A stretch of 64,000 bases of DNA from Chlorops oryzae (lineage: Eukaryota; Arthropoda; Insecta; Diptera; Chloropidae): NCBI GenBank assembly GCA_020466095.1, contig CM035807.1, positions 54,254,878 to 54,318,877 on the forward strand, written 5' to 3'. The position numbers and the translations under genes are program-made. Below are positions 9,861 through 19,877 of this stretch, in pieces. The notes under the pieces were generated by a model that made no database searches, was not told the DNA's origin, and saw only the letters and a list, made by a program, of their open reading frames with translations. Position 1 is the first letter of the stretch. Each line of letters opens with the position of its first letter.

Positions 9861-10812
9861 AAATAAAACAAATAAATTTTCGCCCATTTGGGAAGGACCC
9901 TATGAGATAGTATCGATTCCTTCGGCATCAAATGTTCGTTTAAAAATTAAAGGCAAGGAAAAAACGTTTCATAAAAATTTGGTCAAATTAGAGCATAATG
10001 ATATAACGCTCATTAAGAACGTCAGGAACATCAAATTATACAAAAGACAAAATAATGAGTTGTTTACGAAAATAACTAAAAAGAATAAAGAAAAAAATAG
10101 ATATGATGACGTACCATGTTTCGATCGCAGCCGAGTAAAGTTAAAAGTCATAAATAAAAGCGACTCGGATTACATACACGCAAATTACGTGAATGGAGTG
10201 CATTGCCCGAATCAGTATGTAGCCACTCAATACCCATTAGTAAGCACAGTCAGTGATTTTTGGCGAATGGTTTGGGAAAAAAATTGTTGTAATATTGTCA
10301 TGCTAGCAGGTATGAACGAGAAAGGGTCTTCCGAGTATTGGGGAGAAAATGAAGGAGATGTGTTTCATTGCAAACATTTTAGTATAGAAGCAATAGGTAT
10401 CACGGTGGAGCGTAATTTTATCAGAAGCACACTGAGAATGAAAAACATTAATATGGGAGAAGAACGTGTTATTGACCATTGGCATTTCCGTTCATGGCCG
10501 GATGGGCAAACACCAAATTCCGACCACATTTTAGAATTTTGGGTTAAAGTCCGAGAACATCAAAAGTCAGCAGAAAAGAACAGTACTAATTACCCTAGGT
10601 TAATGATACATTGTAGAGCGGGTATAAACAGAACTGGCATCGCCATAGCACTAAACATCGCGCTTTCAGCCTCAGAGGCAGGCCAACAGATTGATATTCC
10701 AAAAGTAGTGGAAAAAATACGAGACCAAAGGGCATACGCTATAATCTGCAAGAAACAACGTAACTTCCTCTATGAACTACTGACAGCGTTCTCAAGGCAA
10801 TATGCTACATAA
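9847..10812 (+). CDS. Integrase C-terminus (GPY/F) fused to a protein tyrosine phosphatase domain
   Basis: This is one uninterrupted 321-residue frame. Residues 13-45 are the integrase GPY/F module (WEGPYEIV...FHKNLVK). After a Lys/Asn-rich linker (46-80) comes a complete classical PTP domain: KNRYDDVP (83-90, pTyr loop, Tyr86), DYIHANYVNG (108-117), TQYPL (127-131, usually TQGPL), DFWRMVWE (137-144), the WPD loop (217-219), the P-loop HCRAGINRTG (255-264, nucleophile Cys256 and Arg262) and a Q-loop-like KKQRNFLYELL (302-312). The enzyme would hydrolyse phosphotyrosine. It is the longest frame of the element, while the neighbouring pol regions are riddled with breaks. Methionine 1 is only the first ATG of the open stretch; the natural product would be the tail of Pol. 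Insect bracoviruses carry PTP genes of similar type, so the donor could be host or viral. Confidence 0.85.
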   Translation: MAKNKNKTNKFSPIWEGPYEIVSIPSASNVRLKIKGKEKTFHKNLVKLEHNDITLIKNVRNIKLYKRQNNELFTKITKKNKEKNRYDDVPCFDRSRVKLKVINKSDSDYIHANYVNGVHCPNQYVATQYPLVSTVSDFWRMVWEKNCCNIVMLAGMNEKGSSEYWGENEGDVFHCKHFSIEAIGITVERNFIRSTLRMKNINMGEERVIDHWHFRSWPDGQTPNSDHILEFWVKVREHQKSAEKNSTNYPRLMIHCRAGINRTGIAIALNIALSASEAGQQIDIPKVVEKIRDQRAYAIICKKQRNFLYELLTAFSRQYAT

Positions 10813-10864
10813 TCAAAATTACGAATAAACACAAGAAATGAATTAAAGATTGTTTTTGATATAT

Positions 10865-11340
10865 TTTATTTGTTCAAAGATGATACAGTTAGGCCCAAAG
10901 GGTTTTTCTTTTTAAGAGATACTTTCCATAAGGACCTTAAGCTGGGCGGAACTCAATTGACATTTTTCGGTTTAAGTTGCTTAAATCGCCAAAGGACCGG
11001 CGACGATCGGGCAAACTTTTCTTTTTTTGTTGATGGGAGCCAAGTCCAAAAAGATGGTAGTCGTCGATCACAGCCAGTTTTCCCACTTCACCTAGATGGT
11101 TGACGCGAACCGCAAGCAGTGCCAGGTTCTCCTCCAGAGTACATGCTCGATTATAGCGTTTAGCTCCATTTTCAACCTTTTTCAGCCTGTTGATATGGCC
11201 AGGGTCCGAATAAGTGAACCGTTTAAACGCCTCGAAAGTTTTTCTAAGGCGCACCTCTAGCACGCAGGCCAGCGTGGGTCCTACTGACCAAAAAATTATT
11301 GGATATTGGTAATAACGCGGCAAGTACGCCACCAGCTCCG
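10865..11340 (-). CDS. Unrecognised antisense ORF with its own poly(A) signal
   Basis: On the minus strand an open frame from about 11340 to a TAA at 10937-10939 encodes about 134 residues. Positions refer to the frame opened by the GTG at 11332: a hydrophobic start (YYQYPIIFWSVGPTLACVLE, residues 7-26), a charged helix-like middle, EENLALLAVRVNHLGEVGKL (67-86), and a basic Ser/Lys-rich tail (HQQKKKSLPDRRRS, 99-112). I do not recognise the family. There is no ATG at its start and a stop precedes it, so it looks 5'-truncated. AATAAA (plus-strand 10865-10870) lies about 70 bases beyond the stop. A truncated retrocopy of a host mRNA is the simplest reading; an antisense cargo ORF of the retroelement is the alternative. 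Confidence 0.4.
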
Positions 11341-11568
11341 AAAAAAAGGCGTGAACATTTTAAAAACGGTAAAAGTACGCGATTTAACCAATTATGATAT
11401 CACCATTGAATATATAGACACAGAGTTGCGTGATCAGGGAATATTTGAACAGAAAAATAATAATCAAAATAAAATTTTTTTTTCAAAGTGTCCAGTTTGC
11501 ATGGTCAGGGAATATGAAAATGCAACCAATGTCAGCATAGTGAGTTAACAATAGCACTACATTTTCAG
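11341..11568 (+). other. Pre-env region with 3' splice site at 11561-11568
   Basis: A short open frame (to 11548) with no known domain resumes retroelement sequence after the antisense ORF. CTACATTTTCAG (11557-11568) is a good pyrimidine-rich acceptor. The sequence from 11569 reads straight into the env signal peptide, in frame with the env ORF. Errantivirus env is normally expressed from a spliced RNA, which fits this position. Confidence 0.5.
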
Positions 11569-12366
11569 ATAATTCTGGTCACTTTCTTACTCATCACAAC
11601 CACTCAAGGGAGTCCGGTGGTATCCCCAATTAACGAACAAAAAGGCTTGATTGAAGTTCACATGTTCAACACAGAAATCGTAAAGGAGTCAGCCACTATT
11701 CTGCACATAATTCATCCACAAGAAATTATAGGTATGCTTAATTCTATGGAAGAATACATAAATGAAATAATCGTTTACAACAAATTATTGTTATTAAGCG
11801 AAATTAATACGAACAAGTTAAAAGTGCATTCCCTAACCCCATTCGAGCAAAAGAGAGTGAAAAGAGGTTTAATAAACGCAGTGGGCACAGCAGCCAAATG
11901 GTTATTCGGGGTAATGGATGATCAGGATAGACAGGAAATAGAAAGCCCCATTAAAACCTTGGTGGAAAATAACCATTACACGATAGAGGGACTTAATGAG
12001 CAAATAACCAAAACAATCATTTTAACACTACACTCGGAGTATTGAAAGCCGCAATAGACGAGGATAGACAATTTATTAACACCATAGATTCCAGAAACCG
12101 GAATATTTCAAACCACCAAATGTTCAAATATCAAATGTTTAAATTTAAAAGTATTGAAAACAAATTAAACCTCATTCAAGATAGCATAGCAGCAGCAAAA
12201 AAGCGGTGTAATTCACCCAAGCATTTTAACATCGGAAGAGATAGAAAAATTTGAAATCGATTTTTTTCAAATTGAAATTTATTAGGGTCGGAATATTGTC
12301 CCATACACAAAATTCAATAATAATAGTGGTAAAAGTCCCACGAAATCTGATACAGACAGAAGTAAG
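11569..12366 (+). pseudogene. env: Errantivirus env, first part (signal peptide, furin site, fusion subunit start)
   Basis: From the acceptor the frame starts with a hydrophobic signal sequence (IILVTFLLITTTQG) lacking its own ATG. The furin-type site RVKR is at 11854-11865, followed by GLINAVGTAAKWLFGV, the fusion-peptide-like start shared by insect F-type proteins. A frameshift near 12030 moves to the frame of 12042-12254, and another shift or stop follows near 12220-12285. The protein would be a membrane glycoprotein on the particle. The mdg1-type insertion at 12366 cuts it in the coding region. The description is of a broken endogenous copy. Confidence 0.8.
12363..12366. repeat. Target site duplication TAAG, left side
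   Basis: TAAG directly precedes the nested element and is repeated at 19653-19656 directly behind it. Counting it once restores the reading frame of env across the insertion, which confirms that the nested element landed in an env that was still in frame at this point. Confidence 0.9.
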
Positions 12367-12917
12367 TGTAATTAAAAGTCTTTTGGTTGATTTGTTTTAA
12401 TTACTTTATTTATTTTTAGTTTTAAAATCATAGTTGATTCTCTGAGACTTATGTAAGACTGATGTAAGACTGATGTAAGACTGATGTAAGACTGATGTAA
12501 GACTGATGTAAGACTGATCTCTAATCTAGGTTTTTACAATTCTTTTATAACCAAGAGCACACATGCTTTTGGCCATGTGCGCAGTTTTCTTGCGGAAGGT
12601 CGGTGTCACGTGTGCGTTGCACATTTCAAACTTACTTGGCCCGCATTAGCTCGTACTTGACATGCATTGCTCATTAGGTCAAAGAATAAGAACCGAAAGA
12701 AGAAAGCGAAATATGTAACTTGATATTTGAATTGAAGGTATGCCATATTTGGCAATATTGCTTTGCTCCAATTAAATGTTAATAATTAAAGGTGAGTCAA
12801 AGCAATTCTGGTCAAAGACAAAACAAAGTGTAGCTTGATTTGATGTCAAGCGCATTCGATTTGGAAATGTTTTATATGTCTTTCGTAGGTTCTCTTGTGC
12901 TTCATTTTTCCATGACA
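12367..12917 (-). repeat. 3' LTR of the nested element (left copy, 551 bp)
   Basis: It matches 19124-19652 with about four substitutions. The length difference of 22 bases is exactly two units of an 11-bp tandem repeat (gatgtaagact): six copies here at 12451-12518, four in the other LTR. Ends are TGTAATTAAAAG and CCATGACA. Confidence 0.92.
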
Positions 12918-13281
12918 CCTCTCTTTTTGAAAGAAAAGTTTTTATCTTTTTGAAAAAGTTTTCTTGTGTTAATTGTAATTCATTCTTACTTTTAATAGAA
13001 AAATGTTATTAATTATATATATAATTCATTCTTATTATTATTATTTTTTTTTTTTTTAAGAATATGTAGTCATTGTAATGTTGTTAATAAAATGTTTAAT
13101 GATAGAATATATTATTTTATCGATATACTTGTTAAACAAAAGTTAGTTTGTCGTGCACGACTTATTGAAAATTAAAGGTATTTTATGCTGGTTTAATTCT
13201 ATTCTTATGTACAATTTGCGTTTTAGAACCTAAATCAAGCTTACAATTGCCTCTTACATCTAATTCTAATACTTTATATGG
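12918..13281 (-). other. Polypurine tract (12918-12928) and 3' untranslated region
   Basis: Read on the minus strand, AAAAAGAGAGG directly precedes the 3' LTR and is the plus-strand primer tract. The rest of this stretch, up to the integrase stop, is AT-rich with an ATTATT/T-run (about 13031-13060) and shows no coding potential. It resembles the 3' non-coding part of mdg1-type elements. Confidence 0.7.
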
Positions 13282-14569
13282 TCATTTAAATATATGGTCT
13301 AACTTGTGACTTGTTTCGTCCTTAAGGTAAACCATGTCATGTATCTTAAGTTTGGCAGGGTTGCATGTCTTGTCATAATTGGTTTTAGACGTGAGTTTGG
13401 ATTTATCTACCAGCCTTTGTGGTCTTTGATGTGCTTCTTGTAACCTAAATTTCAGTTCTTTTTCATATAAATCGTAATTATATACAGGATCACTTTTTTT
13501 GTTTGTTGTGAATTCAAATATAGTTGGACTTTTGCCATATACTAATTCAAATGGCGCAAAGCCATGAGCAGTTGATGGTGTAGTGTTATAACAATAGACG
13601 AAATATTTCAACCATATATCCCAATCAGACCTATCTATCGAGAGATACGATCTAACATATTCGTTAAAACTTCTATGACTTCTTTCAATCATTCCTAAGG
13701 TCTGGTGGTGATATGCTCTTGAAGTGGTATGTTCGATTTTTAATAGTTTGCATATTTCTGAGAAAACACTATTTTTAAATTCTGTACCCATATCAGTTAA
13801 TATTTCTTTGACAGGACCGTATATCAAGATACAATTGTCGACTATTGCACTTGCTACGGTTTTTGCCGATTTGTTCTGCAAAGGAACTGCGATTAAATAT
13901 TTTGTTAATTCACACATGATAGTAATGGCATATTCACTATTGTTAAGTGTAACTGGTAAGGGAGCTATCGTGTCTATTTGAATTTTTTCAAACGGTTTTG
14001 AAGGTGTGGGTACTGGTGTTAAAAGTTTTTTAACATGTTTACCTGGTTTTGTTTTTTTGCATAATTCGCAAGATTTCACATATAATCTTATGTCTTTCAT
14101 AAGATTTTTCCAATTATATATTCTTCGAATTTTCTTGGCAAGTCTGTGTATTCCTGGATGTCCACCTAGGATAGAATCATCATGGAATTGTTTCAAAATT
14201 CTTTGTCTTTCAAGTGCACTTGTAATTGTTATAATTTTTGGAGTGAATATTATGGTCACGTTCCTTAAAATTTTATTTCCTACGGTTTTGACGTCATATA
14301 TGCTTGTATGTTTGAAAAAATTATCATTTAGCGAAATCCGCAGATTTTTAATTCCTAAGTTGTCAACTAATTTCTCAAGTTTTGGAAATAATTGTTCTAA
14401 AACGATTTTTCCATGAACAACAAGGGTGCTAATGTCTTCTTCTAGGACTAAAATTTTTCCTGTATAAATTTGTATAGCGCGCTTTTCTTCATTATATTTC
14501 ATACAAGCTATTTTATTAATGCCTTCATAATTTATTGATTCATAAATTTGAAGTTTTGGTGATTGTTCA
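13282..14569 (-). pseudogene. pol: Nested element integrase
   Basis: The frame of 406 residues (14502 to 13282) holds the HHCC zinc domain (HDDSILGGHPGIHRL...CELCKKTK), the catalytic core with Asp in KIQIDTIAPLP, Asp in LTDMGTEFKN and Glu in GMIERSHRS, and a C-terminal VYLKDE segment. The catalytic triad is intact. It is in a different frame from RNase H, with the shift between about 14502 and 14620, so the polyprotein is interrupted. The domain would insert the cDNA. The frame's own start is only the first Met. Confidence 0.88.
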
Positions 14570-15795
14570 TTATGGGCTGTATTTTTTTTTTTCGGATACT
14601 TGTTGTGATTTTTCCGACTCTCTTGTCTTGGACCTTGTGATTACTTGCATAATGTTTTTACGTACCACACCGATTTGTTTTATTTCTTCAAAGTCAATGC
14701 GTGACAGTGCGTCTGCACCGCAATTATCTCTTCCTTTTATGTACTCTACTACGAAGTCAAATTCTTCCAAATCTAACCGAATTCTAGATAGTTTGGATGA
14801 GGGGTTTTTGAGGGTGAATAGGTGCGTGAGTGGTTTATGATCACTCTTAACAAGAAATTTTGTTCCGTAAACATAAGGTTTAAAGAAATTTATGGCCCAG
14901 TGTATGGCTGTGAGTTCTTGCTCAATTACAGATTTATTGCTCTCTCCTTTTGTAAATGTGCGTGATGCGAATGCGATCGGTAGCTGAATACCATTATGAT
15001 CCTGACTGAACACTGCTCCACATGCTATCTTACTTGCGTCAGTTGTTATGCAGAATTGCTTGTCAAAATCTGGATATTGCAAAATTTGAGGTTTTAACAG
15101 TGAATTTTTCAGATAAATAAAGGCTTCGTCACATTCTTTTGTCCATAAAACTTCAGAATTTTTTCTTGTTAATCGTGTTAGATGTATAGAATATTTTGAA
15201 AAGTGTTCTATAAATCTTCTATAATAGTTCACAAATGCAATGAAGCGGCGTGCCTCATCAGCGTTGGTTGGTTTAGGATAATTCAATACTTTATCAAATT
15301 TTGATTCATCAGGGAGTATTCCTTTGTCAGTACATTTGTGACCTAAGAAAGTTACTTCTGAATTAAAGAAAACACATTTTTCTGCATTTAATTTCAAATT
15401 TGTTTTGCGGCAGATTTCAAACACTTCTTTAAGGTTTGAAATCATATGCTGCTCAGAACAACCTATTACAATCAGATCATCCATATACATGAATGACTTG
15501 CTTGGTCCTAAGCCTGCGAAGGCTAGAGACATCATACGTTGGAACGAATTAGGGGCTATTTTGAGACCGAAAGGAAGTCTTTTGAATCGAAAAGATCCTT
15601 GATTACTAGAAAAAGAGGTAATATCTCTTGAATTCTCATCAAGCTCTATTTGATGAAATCCAGATAAAAGGTCTAGGCAAAAAAATAGTTTTGCTCTACC
15701 GAGCTGATCAAGAATGTCATCAATTCTTGGTAGTGGAAATTTGTCTGCCATAAGCCTTTTGTTTACCTGACGGTAATCGATAACGAGTCTCCATT
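14570..15795 (-). pseudogene. pol: Nested element reverse transcriptase and RNase H
   Basis: The 393-residue frame (15751 to 14570) carries PLPRIDDILDQLG, FFCLDLLSGFHQIEL, RLPFGLKIAPNSFQR and the catalytic SFMYMDDLIVIG. It is followed by the thumb region (FLGHKCTDKGI, FVNYYRRFI) and RNase H with FCITTDASKIACGAVFSQ, IEQELTAIHW and KSDHKPLTHL, ending near GADALSRIDF. All catalytic residues are visible. A frameshift in a T-run near 15788-15798 separates it from the protease part. The tail beyond about 14640 is out of its natural frame. Confidence 0.9.
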
Positions 15796-16781
15796 TTTTT
15801 TTCTCTACTGCCCGGTAATGACTTCTTCGGGACCAATAAAATAGGGCTGTTATATTCAGATGCAGACGGTTCTATTATTTCATCATCAATAAGTTTCTGT
15901 ACATGTTTTTCTATTTCTGGTTTCTGAGACTGAGGTAATCTGTAATTTTTTATATAAACAGGAGTGCTATCATTCAATTTTAAGTTTTGCTTATAAAAGT
16001 TATTGCATGTGACTTTATCTGTGCTGATTGCGAATGTGTCTGTATAGTCAGAACATAGTTTGAGAAGTGCTTTTCTGTATTGTAGCGGACAATTTTGGTT
16101 TACCTTATTTAAGATTATGGATTTTCTCTCTTCAGTTTCTACGGTAGACGAAACTGTAAGTACATTGTAATCATTTAAGCTTTCGGCTTTAATTTCATAT
16201 TTTTCTAAGAATATGTTTTCATCGGTAGTATTAAGTATTTTCACATACGAAGTCTTACGGTTACTTATTGTGTTTGACACGAAAATTCCTTTAGCTAATT
16301 CTTGAGTCGGGATTAAAAATTCGTTCTCGTCAAAATTTACTTTAATTTTTCTGACTACCTCTGATCTTGCTGGCAAAACAATGGTATCATGTTTTGGTGA
16401 GTCAAAAATTTCTGTGAAAATCTGTTTGTGAGTAAAATGTGGTCTTAATATTAACCAAGTATTGTCATATAGCTGATAATCAAGTACACAATTGAATTTT
16501 TTTATGAAATCATAGCCCACAATACCATCACAAGGTATTGGAAACGAATCATCGACGACATGAAAAATGTGATTAAATTCAAAATTAGAAATAATAATTG
16601 AATTTTGCATACATCCAATAGTTAGAAGTGTTCCTTCACCAATTCCATTTAATTTATATTTATAATTTATGTTAATTCTGTTTAAGTCATTTACTAGTTT
16701 TTGCTTAATTATACATATATCGGAACCCGTATCCAGCAAATACATATGAGAGGAATTATTCGAAGAAGAATTCATCAACAC
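15720..16781 (-). pseudogene. pol: Nested element protease and RT N-terminus
   Basis: The 353-residue frame opens with the retropepsin motif LLDTGSDICII (residues 15-25) and DGIVGYDFIKKF. A long linker follows, then the RT entry block IIEPSASEYNSPILLVPKKSLPG near 15815-15885. The frame then runs off into meaningless sequence because of a one-base shift just after GSREKK. It overlaps the gag end by a -1/+1 step, consistent with translational frameshifting in this clade. Confidence 0.85.
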
Positions 16782-16816
16782 ATAATTGCTTAGTTTAAGG
16801 TTGATATTAAGTATAG

Positions 16817-18094
16817 TTAGTGTTGATTGAATTCCCCCAACGATTGCTGGGGAACCGGCACGTTTTCCGGCACCGATTCTAAAGCTCGTAGATTTTGTGC
16901 GCTTGGTCTTGAATTATTACCATTGGCGTTGTTATTATAGTTATTGTGCTCCCGGTAATTATTTCTTCCCCTATTATAGTTATTATTCCGATTACTGTTA
17001 TTATTATTAGCATTATTATTATACTGATTATTGTAATGATTGTACTTACGGCCACGATAAGATCGATTGTAATTTCCTCGACTTCTACCTCTAAAGTTTG
17101 GGGCGTTATGGCGCACATAAATAATGCTTTGTATTTCGTTACTTTCGGTTGAGAGCTCAAAAAATTTTGTGACTGCTTCTCCAATTGTCGTAAAATTACC
17201 CCCCTTCATGAGCAATCTAGTCTCTGCTGATCTAGCATTAGTAGACAAGGTTTTTACAGCAACATCTGTTGCATATTTAGATGCTATAAGAGGTGGTAGA
17301 CCGTCTGCTATGTAAGCATTCTCAAGGTTTAAAGTTAAATTTTCTATTTCTTTAACAAACGTTGTATTGTCTTTATTATTTTGTTTAACTGCTAACATTT
17401 TTGATGCTAAAGATTTTGCTGATTCTCCTTTTATAGATGATTGTAGGGCATTTTTAATGTCAGCTATTGAATTTAAACTATTTATAATATTAAGAGCTCT
17501 ACCTGTAACTTTAGTTTTAATGTATCAGAGTGCTATTGCCTCATTGGTTTCCTTTAGGGAATCTACTAAATCAAGAGAGTTAATAAAGGAGCTCAGCTTA
17601 TCAGCTGTGCTATCAAATTCAGGTATGAGTTTTGAAATCAAATTTAAAAATTCTACTGGAGTAATTTTAGAATCTTGTGGCTTTGGAGGAGGATTTTCGG
17701 AATTGACTCTTTGTCCTTCTATTGCATCGATCGTCTTAATGTCAGCTTCTTGATCGTCCTCTTCCTCTATGAAAGAAAGATGTAATGATTTGTTATAGTC
17801 CTTTGGCACTTCACTTCTTATTTCTAATTTATTTAATACATAGCATAATTTGTCTTTCGCTTCCTGAAAGTGTTTTTCAGCTTGCTCCCTATGTGTATCG
17901 GAAAGAATAGGTAGAAATGCATTAAGGGTGGCTGCAATTGTGTTTTGCTGCAGTACTATATTATTAAGATGTTTTGCTTGAATCTGTTCAGAAGGTAAAC
18001 TACTTTTATTCAAAGCTCTATAAGACTTATTGAATTCCTTAATAATTGATTGTAATTGAAAGTGTAAATTATCCCATTTAGTTGGACTTGACAT
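16817..18094 (-). pseudogene. gag: Nested element gag, one nonsense codon
   Basis: The start MSSPTKWDNLHFQLQ (18094) opens a capsid-type, helix-rich frame. The C-terminal end is strongly Asn/Arg/Gly-rich (RGNYNRSYRGRKYN and NNNANNNNSNR repeats, about 16900-17100), a basic nucleic-acid-binding tail that replaces zinc knuckles, as in the mdg1/412 group. A TGA at 17525-17527 is the only break; both sides are in the same frame, and it looks like a CGA-to-TGA change. Gag would form the particle and bind RNA. Confidence 0.88.
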
Positions 18095-19108
18095 TGGTAT
18101 AGTATGTTTTTAGACTGTAGTTGTATACTTCTTTTTAAGACTTTTATGAAAAATTTTATAGATCTTATAAAAAAAACTGTACCACAACCACAAACGTGCA
18201 TATATAATATATAAACATATTTTGATGTCAATATTAACTATTGAGGATTGAGGTACTTTAATTTCATTAATAATGTCTCCCAAATTTTCAGTTTTTTGAT
18301 TCTTATCAAACATTGTGAGATAATATAATGGCTGCGTTCATTAGACTTTAAAGTAAAGGTAAATCAACAAAGAGCACAAAGACATGCATCCAAATATGTC
18401 AGTCAGTCGTTTATGTGACAGTAAAAATTTTATTTTTCATTTATTTATTTTTGTTTTTCTGTTTAAAAATAATGTAATGAGAAGTGGTTTTTTGTATATA
18501 TCTATCTACATTTTGATTTCATATCCGTAAATGGAAATAAAGTAATCAATAAAAAAAAAATATCTACAATTTTTAAACCTGATGTTTAGTTGGCATCCAT
18601 ATTGATGGTCAGCTTCATGTTGCTGATGACTATCTTGATGTTAAAATATGGGATCGATGTTGGTGACAGCTTTATGTTGTTGATGATTGTCTTGCTCGCT
18701 AATGAACACTGTCATCGAAAAAAAAAATCACAATTTTAACCTTTTTAGTGCTCCACTATTTGTATTGCAGCTGTATTTTTCTTTATTGTTTGTATTTAAT
18801 TGGTCCTTTGTAATTTTGTTTTATTTTGCTTTCTATTTTTTATTTTTCATTTTGTATGCACTAGATTTTCAATAAGTTCATCTGCAGTCAATTGAATTTC
18901 TTCTTGACTTTGTTATTCGTTGTTACTTTTTAAATTGTTTTAATATTTTCAACACTATCCAATGTCCTCAATAAAGTTTCTTAATTAGGAAGTTTACAAA
19001 TTCCGATTCAAAATCCATTATATAAAAGCGTTTATGATATTTGTCCCAATGTTGGCACCATTTATTTAATGTCTAATTTATTTAACGGTTTATTTTAATT
19101 TTCAAATT
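18095..19108 (-). other. Leader of the nested element, no gene
   Basis: About 1 kb of AT-rich untranslated leader lies between the primer-binding site and the gag start. Short open frames here show no domain. A long leader is usual in mdg1/412-type elements. Confidence 0.6.
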
Positions 19109-19123
19109 TGGCAAGGATCGCCA
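19109..19123 (-). other. Primer-binding site of the nested element
   Basis: Read on the minus strand, TGGCGATCCTTGCCA starts directly at the inner end of the 5' LTR. A TGGCGA start is what the mdg1/412 group uses with tRNA-Arg; the exact tRNA is inferred. Confidence 0.65.
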
Positions 19124-19652
19124 TGTAATTAAAAGTCTTTTGGTTGGTTTGTTTTAATTACTTTATTTATTTTTAGTTTTAAAATCATAGTTGATTCTCT
19201 GAGACTTATGTAAGACTGATGTAAGACTGATGTAAGACTGATGTAAGACTGATCTCTAATCTAGGTTTTTACAATTCTTTTATAACCAAGAGCACACATG
19301 CTTTTGGCCATGTGCGCAGTTTTCTTGCGGAAGGTCGGTGTCACGTGTGCGTTGCACATTTCAAACTTACTTGGCCCGCATTAGCTCGTACTTGACATGC
19401 ATTGCTCATTAGGTCAAAGAATAAGAACCGAAAGAAGAAAGCGAAATATGTAACTTGATATTTGAATTGAAGGTATGCCATATATGGCAATATTGCTTTG
19501 CTCCAATTAAATGTTAATAATTAACGGTGAGTCAAAGCAATTCTGGTCAAAGACAAAACAAAGTGTAGCTTGATTTGATGTCAAGCGCATTCGATTTGAA
19601 AATGTTTTATATGTCTTTCGTAGGTTCTCTTGTGCTTCATTTTTCCATGACA
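19124..19652 (-). repeat. 5' LTR of the nested element (right copy, 529 bp)
   Basis: It is the partner of 12367-12917, with four copies of the 11-bp gatgtaagact unit against six in the other LTR. Because the element reads on the minus strand, this right-hand copy is the promoter-bearing 5' LTR. TAAG duplication follows at 19653-19656. Confidence 0.92.
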
Positions 19653-19877
19653 TAAGCCTAATTACACAAATTCCTAATAGAGAATTTTTCGAAATAATGA
19701 CAAATGACGAATTAGTGACCGAAATAGAGCAGCAAATTTTCACGTCCAGAGAAAACGCCATCTTAAAAGAATTGAGGAGAAGTCAACACTGTGCTGTTCA
19801 AAATAATTGCAATTTCATATTTAATAACAAAACATTTGTCCAATATATCGATGAAGGAACTATAATATTAAACAAGT
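19653..19877 (+). pseudogene. env: Errantivirus env, middle part
   Basis: Env sequence resumes directly after the nested element, with open reading from about 19660 through 19877. The stretch contains CAVQNNCNFIFNN (two cysteines typical of the ectodomain) and a hydrophilic region. It is cut off at about 19877 by the INE-1-like insertion. No break is seen inside this piece apart from the two insertions. Confidence 0.75.

Larger units (their letters stand above)
12367..19652 (-). mobile_element. mdg1/412-type LTR retrotransposon nested in env
   Basis: This is a complete 7.3-kb element with direct LTRs (TGTAAT...CATGACA), TAAG duplications, a primer-binding site, a purine tract, gag, and pol in the order protease-RT-RNase H-integrase, all on the minus strand. 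The RT region (YMDD) and a zinc-knuckle-free, Asn/Arg-rich Gag fit the mdg1/412 clade; no env is seen. The LTRs are nearly identical apart from the number of 11-bp repeats, so the insertion is younger than its host errantivirus. Lesions are few: one nonsense codon in gag and frameshifts between protease and RT and between RNase H and integrase. Confidence 0.92.

Noticed and set aside
12451..12518. Regular short repeats as a possible CRISPR array
   Set aside because: The units are 11 bp without spacers and lie in an LTR of a retrotransposon; the genome is eukaryotic.
16946..17152. Hydrophobic Ile-rich frames on both strands (for example IIVIIPITVIIIS) as membrane proteins
   Set aside because: They are out-of-frame readings of the Asn-rich gag tail (AAT/AAC repeats).
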